Shown: positions 34,101 through 40,668, counted from the stretch's first letter. The stretch is 64,000 nucleotides of DNA from Amborella trichopoda (GCF_000471905.2 NW_006500031.1:5030925-5094924), one strand, 5' to 3'. Notes: generated from the letters alone by a model not told the origin. Numbers and translations are program-made.

Positions 34101-35836
34101 ATATTTGTTGGTGAAGAGATTTTAGGGATGACAGTTTAAAAGAGAGGGAGTGAGAGGAAGATATCTTAGGAAATTTGGGGGGAAAAATGAAAGTGGTGAG
34201 AAATTTAAGTCAAATTCCTATTTATTCTCCCTCACATATTAGGTGAAGAGATTTTAGGGATGACAGTTTAAAAGAGGGGGAGTGAGAGGGAAGAGATCTT
34301 AGGAAATTTGGGGGAACAAATGAAAGTGGTGAGAAATTTAAGTCAAATTCCTATTTATTCTCCCTCACATATATGAATATAATATTGCTCTTTTTAAGAT
34401 AAGCATGTAGAGCATTGTAGTGACAGGCCTGTTTGTGAGATGCATGTATGTCTTTACAATATGCCTTTCTACAAAACCTGAAAGTAGGGAATCTATACCT
34501 TTCTTTTGTATCTAACGCCATATGTTTAAGTCACACTTCCATTTATTCTCCCTCATATATGAATATAATATGGAAAAAGTTTATATAAGGATGCTACCTT
34601 ATAATGTAGAACTACGGATGCCCCTCAAAAATCCATCAGAAAAGGTTGTTTTAATGTTGAAAAACCCTTTGATTGATCATCTTGACATTGAGATGTATGA
34701 CTATGAAAAATAAAAAGATTTTAAGTCTCGGAAATAGTGCATTTTACAACATATTATCTACACCGTCTATTTTCAAGATTTTCATATGTTTATAGATCTA
34801 CTTGATTTTAACCATTTTTTAAATTTAAAATTTTATAATTAGATATAAAAATAGATTTTGAGATAATCCTAAGAACATTTTGCATCAAAATTGATTATAT
34901 ACCATGATAAAATTTGAAGATGCACCTTACCTCTACACCTACGGATGCATCCATATGCCAACTGCACCCATATAATATTGCTCTTTTTAAGACAAGCATG
35001 TTAGAGAATTGTAGTGACAAGCCTGTTGTGAAATGCATGTGCGTCTTTACAATATACCTCTCTACAAAACCTCAAAATAGGGAATCTATACCTCTCTTTT
35101 GTATCTTTGGGCATATGGATAATATGAAACTGGTAATAATTTTGTTTTCTTATTTCTTTGTTTTCTGTTACTTCTTTCTTCTTTCCCTCTTGGAGATGTT
35201 GGCCTCTTAGGTATTCCATTCATCCGAAATCACCTATTTTTAGCAAAATACTTTTGCAACAGTGTAATTTAAAATGCAATTTATATAATAAAAGGTCTAT
35301 CACGGTTTGGTTTATATTCCATTATATTAAATTTATCCAAAGTAACAGATGGATTATATAGTTATAAATGTTTGTGCACGAGATTTTGCTGTGTTTTGGT
35401 TGCAGACTGTAGGTGTATTTAAACCATTTAAAGTCTTACAACCAAATTGCAGCCTTTTCTGACCATACACTTCTGATTTGGCAAAGGATCAATGACTTGT
35501 TATATAAGCATACATCCATCCAAGCAATATTTTTCTCGGCCTCTACATATGCTTACCACCGCACTCATTTAAAACCTAGAAGATGAAACATGCATCCTTC
35601 ATTTTTATATGTCAATACGATTCTGGTAATGAATAATGTGTGTTTCCCTTCTTGTGTTGTATTATAGCTTTTAACATTGAATATTTGCAGAGCCCATACT
35701 GACAATGGGAAGCATTGAGTCCATTACATGGGATGATAATTGGACAACGCTTACTGCTGATGGGAGCCCTGCTGCACAGTTTGAGCACACGATATTGATA
35801 ACTAGAACTGGTGCTGAAATTTTAACCAAGTGCTGA
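2322..35836 (+). CDS. MAP1B: Methionine aminopeptidase type I, organellar (3' part of a split gene)
   Basis: The enzyme removes the initiator methionine from nascent proteins; plant type-I forms with this C-terminus are plastid or mitochondrial. Five exons (2322-2393, 4766-4845, 6084-6181, 27469-27516, 35691-35836) sum to 444 nt, that is 147 residues plus stop, in one continuous reading if the odd 4845 junction is accepted. Visible metal ligands, by analogy with E. coli MetAP: the Asp in GYHGDTS, the His in FVGHGVG, the Glu in TIEPIL and the Glu in AQFEHT; FHSEP carries the second active-site His. The protein ends ILTKC, typical of plant MAP1. The VTEEC and EPILT wording looks closer to Arabidopsis MAP1B than MAP1D, from memory. 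The 5' exons, with the other Asp ligand and the transit peptide, are not in the window. The introns are 2.4, 1.2, 21.3 and 8.2 kb. Given the splice defect at 4845 it could be a pseudogene, or the assembly could have lost one base. Confidence 0.85.
3360..4420 (-). pseudogene. Ty1/copia pol (reverse transcriptase) fragment
   Basis: Read on the reverse strand, this stretch gives broken copia reverse-transcriptase motifs, including [11 protein letters not shown] (consensus KSIYGLKQSP) near 3600 and a VVYVDDI-like segment in a shifted frame near 3450. It has frameshifts and no LTRs that I can see. It lies in the MAP intron between exons 2322-2393 and 4766-4845. The outer limits are approximate. 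Confidence 0.65.
4651..4792 (+). repeat. 71-bp tandem duplication covering a MAP splice acceptor and exon start
   Basis: Unit 1 (4651-4721) and unit 2 (4722-4792) each contain TGTTTCTTATTTTGT, a pyrimidine-rich tract, TGTATTAGGT and the first 27 or so exon bases (ACAGAnGAGTGCATGAnCAGA). Unit 2 is the real acceptor and exon start; unit 1 carries a decoy acceptor at 4693-4694. 71 is not a multiple of 3, so use of the decoy would shift the reading frame. Confidence 0.85.
4766..4845 (+). CDS. MAP1B: MAP exon [16 protein letters not shown], with a defective donor
   Basis: The acceptor is ATTAG at 4761-4765, followed in frame by [16 protein letters not shown] and then [10 protein letters not shown]. 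To join the next exon in frame the exon must end at 4845 (ATA AG). The bases after it are TTATGT, not GT. The only GT overlaps the exon by one base (4845-4846), and using it shifts the frame. The family pattern KKIGKRIS then EHAE supports the in-frame junction. Confidence 0.8.
4846..6083 (+). other. MAP intron, no other feature seen
   Basis: AT-rich, pyrimidine-rich sequence between two MAP exons. ORFs such as 4871-5068 and 5696-5896 have no family resemblance. It ends in TTTGCTGTTGCAG. I see no mobile element here. Confidence 0.6.
6084..6181 (+). CDS. MAP1B: MAP exon with FVGHGVG and FHSEP
   Basis: The acceptor is TTGCAG ending at 6083 and the donor is C|GTAAGT at 6182. The exon reads [20 protein letters not shown] then [12 protein letters not shown], with split codons at both ends (a T at the start, a C at the end). 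It holds the metal-ligand His (GHGVG) and the substrate-contacting His (FHSEP) of the family. Conservation is very high. Confidence 0.9.
7310..9085 (+). repeat. 5' LTR of copia element 1 (left end truncated)
   Basis: It shares long collinear stretches with 13170-15935, for example CTTCATCCCTTGTTG-like sequence near its start, AAATTGGATAGGCATAC at about 8350, a CT-rich tract at 8427-8460, AAACCCTAGATTTGTGAGG at about 8659 and TTTTGTGGCACTTGTAA at about 8992. It ends near CAATTCCACA just before the PBS-like site. Confidence 0.8.
9089..9104 (+). other. Degenerate primer-binding site (tRNA-iMet type)
   Basis: CATTGATATCAAAGC resembles the plant initiator-tRNA-Met PBS (TGGTATCAGAGC) with a few changes and directly follows the 5' LTR end, where a copia PBS belongs. 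Confidence 0.6.
9160..9945 (+). pseudogene. copia gag remnant
   Basis: The segment starts around ATGGCAGCCAAAAGC. It shows gag-like pieces in different frames: [20 protein letters not shown] with IEHIQTF (UBN2-type gag), then a lysine-rich stretch and a damaged zinc knuckle ([15 protein letters not shown]) near 9895-9935. In-frame stops interrupt it several times. No intact product is expected. Confidence 0.65.
9945..11240 (+). pseudogene. copia protease / GAG-pre-integrase / integrase remnant
   Basis: 10421-10708 reads [19 protein letters not shown], then [11 protein letters not shown] and HSDICGPM, the GAG-pre-integrase zinc-binding motif and integrase start. 10742-11032 continues with [10 protein letters not shown] and LVEMVRSMM, the integrase core. 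The protease-like segment before it keeps MGGNQK-type residues, but its DSG is altered. Around 10620-10790 a 50-60 bp internal duplication (CACTCCCGTTTTGGCCA, ATACCTATTTATGGGAAA) breaks the frame. Confidence 0.75.
11440..12500 (+). pseudogene. copia reverse transcriptase remnant
   Basis: Recognisable RT motifs are [30 protein letters not shown] and, at 12112-12160, [13 protein letters not shown]. The expected YVDDM box is replaced by LYNSMT near 12050, so the catalytic aspartates are lost. Several stops occur between 11570 and 12240. Confidence 0.75.
12500..13008 (+). pseudogene. copia RNase H remnant
   Basis: [22 protein letters not shown] sequence at 12580-12640 is followed by 12748-13008, which holds the family C-terminal pattern: [20 protein letters not shown], then [15 protein letters not shown] and [10 protein letters not shown]. 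It ends at TGA 13006-13008, just before the polypurine tract. Confidence 0.8.
13028..13038 (+). other. Polypurine tract of copia element 1
   Basis: CAAGTGGGAGA lies immediately before TGTTGGGG at 13039, the usual PPT-LTR junction of plant copia elements. A close relative (CAATTGGGAGA on the reverse strand) occurs at the matching point of element 2. Confidence 0.8.
13465..14010. mobile_element. hAT-type MITE-like insertion, 546 bp, with 8-bp target duplication
   Basis: The terminal inverted repeats TAGGGGTGGCAA and TTGCCACCCTTA enclose GGGTCC/GGACCC-rich sequence. The flanks AGAACCTA (13457-13464) and GGAACCTA (14011-14018) form an 8-bp target-site duplication with one mismatch, the hAT length. 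The 5' LTR of the same element lacks the insert. An inner TTGCCACCCTCA at about 13622-13633 suggests two head-to-tail or nested units. Confidence 0.75.
14873..15340. repeat. (CT)n microsatellite with assembly gap 14889-15286
   Basis: CT repeats border both sides of 398 Ns, so the gap lies in a CT tract within the 3' LTR. The same position in the 5' LTR holds a short CT tract at 8427-8460. The true length is unknown. Confidence 0.9.
15946..17220. mobile_element. Non-autonomous TIR element, about 1.27 kb
   Basis: The left end GGTTTCTATACAGCTGCAAC and the reverse complement of the right end GGAAAAGTTTATATACGGTT align over roughly 60 bp with the same spacing to TTGCA(A/G)...TCT(A/C)CCGTC. Inside are CT/GA-rich tracts and short ORFs with no known domain and no transposase. 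It shares its outer terminus (TATAAACTTTTCC) with the repeat family seen at 36.8, 59.9 and 60.7 kb. A Mutator-like origin is possible but unproven. Confidence 0.55.
17254..17680. mobile_element. 427-bp foldback MITE
   Basis: TAGGCGAAAATGAACAGTGA at the left and TCACTGTTCATTTTCGCCTA at the right are perfect reverse complements. The arms continue with matching CCTACCCTTATCACCATC / GATGGTGATGAGGGTAGG, an inner AATAAAAATAT palindrome, and a centre at AAATTGATCAAAATACCC / GGGTATTTTGATCAATTT. The whole element can fold into one hairpin. No clear target duplication was found. Confidence 0.85.
17714..17931 (+). promoter_or_regulatory. Third copy of the pararetroviral promoter-upstream segment
   Basis: From ACATAAAAAGACAAACATCTGC to TCTTCAGCAAGAAT this matches 24820-25034 (+) and the reverse of 19124-19340. 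It lacks the TATA region and stops abruptly at 17931, where unrelated viral sequence in the opposite orientation begins. Confidence 0.8.
17932..18100 (-). pseudogene. Pararetroviral coding fragment, possible movement-protein region
   Basis: On the reverse strand there is an open frame of about 45 codons, rich in Asn, Thr and Ser, ending at the junction with the promoter fragment. Together with the neighbouring + fragment it would fit the 30K-type movement-protein region at the start of the viral ORF, but the resemblance is weak. Confidence 0.35.
18150..18488 (+). pseudogene. Chimeric pararetroviral fragment: movement-protein-like piece joined to the end of the second ORF
   Basis: 18159-18401 is open. 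Its first half ([16 protein letters not shown]) resembles the conserved part of caulimovirid 30K movement proteins. From about 18285 it switches to sequence matching the end of the second viral ORF (EQNLFKIFA..., ending QRPDE then TAG), as at 24487-24603. It then runs into the left arm of the inverted repeat at 18489. The fusion ORF is a product of rearrangement. Confidence 0.6.
19000..19340 (-). promoter_or_regulatory. Pararetroviral promoter, left copy
   Basis: The mirror of the right promoter, with the TATA box at 19009-19016 on the reverse strand and the TGACGT core near 19260. It would drive leftward transcription, antisense to the MAP gene. Confidence 0.6.
19555..20788 (-). pseudogene. 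Second viral ORF, left copy
   Basis: A reverse-strand ORF of 176 codons (20788-20258) with a Pro/Ser-rich start, followed after a frame change by an aromatic-rich stretch (many Trp, Phe, Tyr) to a stop near 19555. It mirrors 23368-24603. I know of no enzyme domain in it. Florendoviruses are reported to carry a second ORF of unknown function after pol, which would fit. Confidence 0.6.
20831..21720 (-). pseudogene. Pararetroviral RT (C-terminal part) and RNase H, left copy
   Basis: The reverse-strand frame starts within the RT core just before the YIDDVLVF box and runs through RT thumb and RNase H. The N-terminal half of RT is absent because the inverted repeat stops at 21720. A frame disruption occurs near 21192. 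At the site where the right copy has a stop codon (22827-22829) this copy keeps a Trp codon, so the two copies mutated independently. Confidence 0.8.
21721..22439 (+). other. Spacer (loop) of the inverted repeat: pre-RT and RT N-terminal sequence
   Basis: This about 720-bp stretch belongs only to the right copy. From about 22060 it reads as the RT N-terminal half ([19 protein letters not shown], then [14 protein letters not shown] and [15 protein letters not shown]). Upstream it is an Asn/Lys-rich pre-RT region with stops at about 21866 and 22062. It has no partner in the left arm. Confidence 0.8.
22060..23327 (+). pseudogene. Pararetroviral reverse transcriptase / RNase H, right copy
   Basis: This is the fullest pol copy. 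RT starts around 22065, [13 protein letters not shown] is at 22398, the catalytic YIDDVLVF is at about 22483-22506, and RNase H follows to the stop at 23325-23327 (TRKFLQGG close to the end). A TAG at 22827-22829 splits the frame between RT and RNase H, and a TAA near 22062 closes it upstream. RNase H keeps ECDAS and a later RTDCKAA that fit family catalytic positions. Non-functional as it stands. Confidence 0.85.
23368..24603 (+). pseudogene. Second viral ORF, right copy
   Basis: It starts about 40 bases after the pol stop; Met at 23368 or 23401 could be the start. 23368-23898 is open (Pro/Ser-rich, then a segment with [19 protein letters not shown]). A frame change at about 23898 leads into a Trp/Phe-rich part, with another break near 24370, and the match ends at TAG 24601-24603. 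The first frame change is present at the same place in the left copy. Function unknown. Confidence 0.6.
24820..25160 (+). promoter_or_regulatory. Pararetroviral promoter, right copy
   Basis: TATAAATA at 25143-25150 is preceded by a GC-richer region with a TGACGT core at 24895-24900, of the as-1 type bound by TGA bZIP factors in caulimovirus promoters. Transcription would run rightwards, away from the centre of the inverted repeat. Activity is not shown by the sequence. Confidence 0.6.
25671..25686 (+). other. Pararetroviral primer-binding site (tRNA-Met type)
   Basis: TTGATATCAGAGCCAA closely matches the initiator-tRNA-Met complement TGGTATCAGAGC used by caulimovirids and retrotransposons. 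It lies 3' of the promoter and leader, as expected, and just outside the right arm. Confidence 0.75.
25687..25990 (+). pseudogene. Sequence after the PBS, possible start of viral ORF 1
   Basis: About 300 bp of unique sequence with short open frames, for example from ATG 25903, cut off by the TA microsatellite. In a circular viral map, the first ORF would begin here. No domain can be recognised in the remaining part. Confidence 0.35.
25991..26032. repeat. (TA)n microsatellite at the right edge of the pararetrovirus
   Basis: About 20 TA repeats mark the point where viral sequence stops. TA-rich dinucleotide tracts are a reported preferred context for endogenous pararetrovirus insertions. Confidence 0.9.
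26033..27468 (+). other. MAP intron, mostly unannotated
   Basis: AT-rich sequence with no recognisable gene. A 57-bp tandem duplication lies at 27054-27164. The stretch ends with the acceptor AATTGCAG of the 48-nt MAP exon. Confidence 0.6.
27054..27164. repeat. 57-bp tandem duplication
   Basis: ATAGCACTTTTTGTTTATAC...GAATTCAAGATAG occurs at 27054-27110 and again from 27111 to about 27164 with no visible change, and a short third piece (AATGTAGAATTCAAGATA) follows at about 27182. Identity suggests a recent event. Confidence 0.9.
27469..27516 (+). CDS. MAP1B: MAP exon [15 protein letters not shown]
   Basis: A 48-nt exon between AATTGCAG (ends 27468) and GTCAGT (from 27517). The leading GT completes an Arg codon started at 6181. 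The 15 following codons read [15 protein letters not shown], and the final G starts the Glu codon completed at 35691. It matches the conserved NDEPG...[11 protein letters not shown] segment of plant MAP1. It lies 21.3 kb from the previous exon. Confidence 0.9.
   Translation, partial: VMTNLDAWWKAKHSL
28110..28155. repeat. (TG)n-(TA)n compound microsatellite
   Basis: TGTGTGTGTGTGTGTG followed by TATATATATATATATA within the second large MAP intron. Confidence 0.85.
28270..29680 (-). mobile_element. Collapsed Ty1/copia remnant
   Basis: On the reverse strand, an LTR-like stretch (about 29360-29680) is followed by a PBS-like site (TTGGTATCAGAGCC, from the + strand GGCTCTGATACCAA at 29336-29349), then almost directly RT sequence ([18 protein letters not shown] at about 29160-29107; [11 protein letters not shown] at about 29030) and RNase H ending near 28290 ([15 protein letters not shown] text around 28480). 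Gag, protease, integrase and most of RT are missing, a large internal deletion. It lies antisense in the 8.2-kb MAP intron. Confidence 0.75.
29683..31706 (+). mobile_element. RTE-type LINE remnant, 5' truncated
   Basis: Coding pieces in order on +: [20 protein letters not shown] (29800), [25 protein letters not shown] text (30210-30280), [15 protein letters not shown] (30627), LFADD catalytic box (about 30920), [19 protein letters not shown] (30985) and [20 protein letters not shown] (31246). This is the reverse transcriptase and C-terminal region of plant RTE-like LINEs. The endonuclease is absent. Stops and frameshifts break it. The tail AAAAGGCTTTGACGATGATGATAAT at about 31682-31706 fits the short-repeat 3' end of the family. 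It sits beside or inside the copia LTR at 29.6 kb. Confidence 0.85.
30652..30696 (+). repeat. 21-bp tandem duplication within the LINE RT
   Basis: AAAGCTTATGATAGAGTACCT is repeated twice in a row, duplicating KAYDRVP in frame inside the RT motif. Confidence 0.9.
34111..34374. repeat. 132-bp tandem duplication
   Basis: Two near-identical units (34111-34242 and 34243-34374) starting GTGAAGAGATTTTAGGGATG and ending CTCCCTCACATAT. A shorter echo of the end (CATTTATTCTCCCTCATATATG) appears at about 34541. Confidence 0.9.
34376..35107. repeat. Dispersed direct repeat pair, about 138 bp
   Basis: 34376-34513 and 34970-35107 share ATATAATATTGCTCTTTTTAAG through GGGAATCTATACCT and CTTTTGTATCT with scattered substitutions. 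A MITE-family copy (34572-34960) lies between them. Confidence 0.85.
34572..34960. mobile_element. Copy of the GGAAAAAGTTTATATAAG repeat family
   Basis: The left end GGAAAAAGTTTATATAAGGA matches the terminus of the 15946-17220 and 36790-37199 elements. The internal TAAAATTTTATAATTAGATA is shared with 36900-36960 and 60850. The right end is less clear. Confidence 0.55.
35691..35836 (+). CDS. MAP1B: MAP terminal exon
   Basis: The acceptor is ATATTTGCAG ending at 35690. The split Glu codon is followed by [34 protein letters not shown] and [13 protein letters not shown], with stop TGA at 35834-35836. It contains two metal-ligand glutamates (IEP and QFEHT). The C-terminus is complete for the family. 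Confidence 0.92.
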
Positions 35837-35875
35837 GATCAGGGCAACTTTTCCAACCAATATGTGTAAGATATT

Positions 35876-35975
35876 ATCTGCTCTGGAAATCCTGAATTAG
35901 TTGAGAAGATACATTGAAGATGCATATCTGCTCTTGAAATACTGAATTAGTTGGGGAGATACATTGAAGATTCAT
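35876..35975 (+). repeat. 50-bp tandem repeat in the MAP 3' region
   Basis: Two adjacent copies (35876-35925 and 35926-35975) beginning ATCTGCTCT and ending ACATTGAAGATnCAT. They begin 40 bases after the MAP stop, so probably in the 3' UTR. A looser duplication with CCTCAGTATCATCAGTGG follows at about 36048-36130. Confidence 0.85.
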
Positions 35976-36515
35976 GGCAGAAGCAGAGATCACTGAAGCA
36001 TAACCTTATTTGGCCAAAGGGAGGTATGTAATCTTAGAATTTTTGTACCAGACAACCTCAGTATCATCAGTGGCCAAAGGGATGATTTTTGAAAAATTAT
36101 TGCTAAATTAACCTCAGTATCATCAGTGGGCTCCATCTTTGAAGCTTAGGTCTCTCATACCTAAAGTACAAAACCAGTCTGTTGACTCTCTAATTATAGA
36201 GAAACCCTCATAGACGTAGCGTCTTGTGAGCTTTTCAAGTTTCCAATGCCTGGCTTGGCTTGAGGATAGTGCTAACCCCAAAATGCATATCACAGGGCTA
36301 AATATGGTGTTCTACATGCTCTCAATACTCGATGCGAGGGAATCCGCAACAAATTCACCTGATTTAAACTCAATCTCGAAAAATGATACTGCAATCTAGC
36401 TAATGCAAGAATTGATTAGGTTCAAAGGGAAAAACACAAGGCGCATGTCAGATTTCCAGATTGAATTCTCACAAACCTTGAAGAACTAGAATAGACGAAG
36501 TTTCTTTAATAATAT

Positions 36516-36719
36516 CTATGGTCTACCAGCTATGTTTTGCGGACTATTATTCAATAGTTTTTGGAGGGCATCTTTATACTTTGTAGTAGAGAAGTGGAAG
36601 GGAGCTTCAGCATTTTCTTGTTTGCAACAGTTTATCAAAATAAGTACAGATTTTTTCCAATCATCCAACATTAGATTTACAAGGATGATGGGTACCATGG
36701 AACCTCCTTCCTTAAACAC
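36516..36719 (-). CDS. Unrecognised 68-codon reverse-strand ORF
   Basis: Reading on the reverse strand gives DDWKKSVLILINCCKQENAE followed by APFHFSTTKYKDALQKLL, which has a normal protein-like composition in contrast to the neighbouring frames. I do not recognise the family. It could be an exon or a fragment of a gene antisense to and just downstream of MAP, a captured gene piece, or chance. No neighbouring exon was identified. Confidence 0.25.
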   Translation of the reverse strand: MFKEGGSMVPIILVNLMLDDWKKSVLILINCCKQENAEAPFHFSTTKYKDALQKLLNNSPQNIAGRP

Positions 36720-36789
36720 AACTAATTACCTACAAATTAGCTTCTTCTTTTTTCCTTTTAAAAAAATAAAAATAAAAATTAAATAAAAT

Positions 36790-37199
36790 AAAATATTCGA
36801 AAGGGCTTTTTAAAAAGGTTGCGGCCTTAAGCAATCCAATTAAGGCGCACCTACAAATTTTATAATAACATGTAATTTTGGTGCAAAACAATTTTAGGAT
36901 TATCTCAAAATCTATTTTTATATCTAATTATAAAATTTTAAACTCCAAAAATGGTTAAAATCAAGTAGATGTATAAAAATATAAAAATCTTAAAAATGTA
37001 CGGTCTAGATACTACGCTGTAAGATACACGATTTCAGGGATTCAAATTTTTATATATTTTTCATATTCATGCATTTTAGTTGTTGAGATGATCAGATGGA
37101 TTTTCAACATTAAAGCAACCTTTTTCGATCAATTTTTTAGGTGCATCTATATTTCTACATTTCAAGGTTGCAACCTTATATAAACTTTTTCCTTTTTCC
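36790..37199. mobile_element. Non-autonomous TIR element of the TATAAACTTTTTCC family
   Basis: The left part GGTTGCGGCCTTAAGCAATC and right end GGTTGCAACCTTATATAAAC then TTTTTCC are inverted relatives. The interior has CAATCCAATTAAGGCGCACC, ACAAATTTTATAATAACATG and TAAAATTTTAAACTCCAAAA, nearly the same as 60740-60890. The left end is frayed. Confidence 0.65.
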
Positions 37200-38289
37200 T
37201 GCCATACCAATTACTTACAGGCGTATATAGTGTACTCCAACCAGAGCGAAATGTATATTTGAAAACCAAATTTAACTTACCTCATGGACAATCAGAAAAA
37301 AGAAAAAGAATAAAGGGAGAATTGGTTTTGGGTTTTGAGTTTTTAAAAACCCAGGTTTGATCATCCATAGTCGATTTTTACTCTTGGAGCGGACACTGTT
37401 TGGACCATTTTTGGGGAGTGCTCATTTATTCTTCTTTATCAATGGGATGCATATTGGTTCCCTTTGTGGGTGGAAAGCACTTAGGTATTTGGGTATTTAT
37501 GTGCGGGTATTGAAATGAGATAGTCCTAAGAGAATTAGGATGGGTATTTTAGAAATATCATTAGAGATATATATGGGTATTTTAGAAATATCGTTAGAGA
37601 GATATATCCAAGACAAAGGACTCGAATAGATATGTACATTTGGTAGGAATCATTCAAAGATAGGTAGTCTTGAAAGGGCCTGGGTTTGTAGCGAGAAAGT
37701 ATATGATTTTTTAAGTTTTTGTTGAGAGAGCCTCTCTCATCTCTTTTCCACCTTTTTTGTTTCTCTCTCTAAACTAAAGTATTCCTTCGTCAAAAAGGGC
37801 TTAGGGATTTTATCTGTGTATGTTGTACTTTCGGTTTTAGCAATTAATATTTAGCTTGAAGTTGCAAGCATTGGACCCTTGAATTGAAGGAGCCATTTTC
37901 AAAAGTAACGAAAATAACGATACCGTTGCAAGAGGGTAATCGTATTCAAAAAATATATATGACCTCCAATTGATCCTTTCATTTTGTATTTTCGTTGTGT
38001 TTGATAGTCACAATTGAATCCAACATTGCATCTGTGGCGCTTGTGCTATGTCTCACATAGGGGAACTATAGTTGAAGATGCACGAATGTCGGTGCGCTCG
38101 CGGTTGCACTATTACTTGTCTATAGATGTTATAATGAAGTTGTTGTGCGGCTTCAGTTGCTTTGTAGCCTCAATGTCGCACGTAGGAGGCCGTACTAAAA
38201 CTTGAAGCCACATACATGCAACCACAAGTTCACCAATTAACGGTAAACTTGCATCACAATTACATTGGAAGGTTACGACCCTACTTTGA
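37200..38289. other. Intergenic, no gene seen
   Basis: AT-rich sequence after the TIR element. It holds a small direct repeat, ATGGGTATTTTAGAAATATC at about 37540 and 37574, and short frames without family resemblance. Confidence 0.5.
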
Positions 38290-40540
38290 CATCAACACAT
38301 TGTCAAACTTCTTATATCATTGTTAAGGTGCTTGTTTTGGTTCATAAAGACATTTAACTACTTTACAAATTTTGTTCTCATGACCTGGTATCACAAACCC
38401 TTTGGGTTATTCCATATATATTTCTTCATCTAAGTCATTATTTAATAAAGCAATTTTTACATGCATTTGATGTATGACTAGATGATTGATACAGGCTATT
38501 GTTAAAAGCAATCAAAGAGTAACAATTCTTGCCACAGGTGCATACGTGTCAAAATAATCAATACCTTCTTTTTGTTTATATACTTTAGCAACTGATATTG
38601 CTTTATATTTATTAATAGAACCATTAGAATTCATTTTTCTTTTAAATATCCATTTATAACCTATGGGTTCAGAACTCGATAAAATATCTACTAATTTATA
38701 GTTTTATTCCCCATTATGAAATCCATTGCACTATTTATAGTTTCTCTCCAAAAAATTGCATCTTGAGATGTCGACGCTTCACTTAGTGAAGGTGGATCTT
38801 CCTCTACATTTGAGACTATACGTAATGAATTTAATATCTTATTTTGATTAGCCTCAACTAGATAAATATAAAAAGCAAGTCCAAAGTTGTAAGATGGACC
38901 ACCTCTAATTCTTTTATTTCTTCTTGGTTATATTTTCTCATTATCATTATTTTCTACATTTTTTATCAACATTTTGATCATTCTCATTATTATTTCCATT
39001 TTAAATGCTACTTGTTTTTATCCTCTTCACTTTTACTAATAAGATTTTAAAAAACCTATGTATCTCTAGATTTCATTATTTTGTTAGAATTTAGATCCAA
39101 AAAGCTATAGGCTTTACTATTTTGTGATTATCCCACAAACACGCATTTAGTGATTCTTGGACCCAAATTATTTCTTTCTATTGAAGGAAATGGGTTTCCA
39201 ATTATTTTAGTTTGTGTACATATTTCACAATTTTTCTTTAGATAAATCATCATAATTAGAAATTGATCTTAATTTGACTAAAGATTTAATAAAAGCATAA
39301 TTAATATGTTCTAATCTATCATGCCACACATTACATAAAGTCACAATATAAACATAAGACTTATTTATTCCATTAATTAAATCAAACTTGAATATTTGCC
39401 AACAGATACGCAATTTTTGGTGCCTAATGACCATTCTAGAGCTCATTAACTAATCATCCCATCACAAGAGTAACATTTGCCATAAGATATGCGACTTTTG
39501 GTGCCTAATGACCATTTTAGAGCCCCTCTTGTTCAAGATACATCCTGAGATAAGGTTTCTTCTCATATTCGACATGTAATACACATATTTTAGTTCTACC
39601 GTACCTTTTCTAGGCATTTTAACCATTACCTAGGTTCTAAATTGAACCGAATTACCATCATCCACTGGTTCAAAGGTCTTAAACATGTCCCGATTGTTAG
39701 ACACGTGAATAATAGCGTCGGTATTGACCCACTATCAATTATTTTTATCGATCATGTTTACTTCCGTGACGATTGTGATAAATTTTACATCAGTGGTCAT
39801 GTTCATTTGGTCTCTTGGCTTTTTGAGCCCTCTCTAGTGTCGACACTATCTTGAATAGTGCCTCGATTTTCTACATATATTACATGTGGCTTTCTTTTTA
39901 TTTTTATTGGCATTAGACTTATAATTTTCATTATGCGCCTTAAGAAAGAAAAACCTCTTGTTACATGAAGCATTTGATTTTTGCTCAACAAGGTTTGCCT
40001 TGTAATGAAAATTCATTGTTTCATCTTTCTTTTCCCGAAGTCTACTCCTTTCTTTAATTCGAAGCGATATTTGAAGTTGAACCAAATCATGATCCACTTT
40101 CTTATGTTTGATTTTCTTTTGGTATTCTTTCCAAGATGGGGCTAGCTTGTGAATTGTAGAGTGTATTAGAAAAAAATCATTTAATTGAATTCCATAATAT
40201 TTAAGTCCATTGAATACAAGCTGCAACTCATATACTTGAGAAAGAATTAGTTTTTTTCAATGAATTTAAAGTCTAAAAAAATTAGAGATAAGAAATCTTT
40301 TGTTATCGGACTCTTCTATAAGATACTTGGTTTCAAGTAGTTTCCATATCTGTCACCATGGCCACTGACGCATACATGCCATAGCGTCAAAGCGTTGAAG
40401 GTATGACCTTTACAAATGTTGTCATCCTCCGTCCATCTTTTGTATGATTGATTTTTCTCTTCTGTTGAATCATAAGATGGCAGTGGAGCAAACATAGACT
40501 CGGTGACTATGTAAGCCACTTCGAGAGTAGTAAGCTAGAA
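38290..40540 (-). pseudogene. Ty1/copia gag-pol remnant (different lineage from elements 1 and 2)
   Basis: The reverse strand shows gag (39846-40226: IHKLAPSWKEYQKKIKHKK, later CNICRKSRHYSR, a zinc knuckle), GAG-pre-integrase (VTLCNVWHDRLEHINYAFIK at about 39360-39300) and an RT start (PIGYKWIFKRKMNSNGSIN near 38660, then YFDTYAPVARI near 38540). Much of integrase and the RT core is missing, and stops abound. The gag and pre-integrase text differs clearly from elements 1 and 2. Confidence 0.8.
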
Positions 40541-40668
40541 GATATCATTTTGTTGTCATCTTTTGAAATTCCACCCGTTGTAGCGCTCAAGTCTCATGAA
40601 ATCATGGTTCATGACTTTTAAAGAAATCATGGCAATCTCCTTTATTTCACCTATAAATATCGTCTTGA

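Larger units (their letters stand above)
31707..35690 (+). other. MAP intron with dispersed repeats
   Basis: No gene found. It contains MITE-family sequence at about 32050-32290 and 34572-34960, a 132-bp tandem duplication (34111-34374) and a dispersed repeat pair (34376-34513, 34970-35107). Small ORFs have no recognisable family. Confidence 0.6.
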
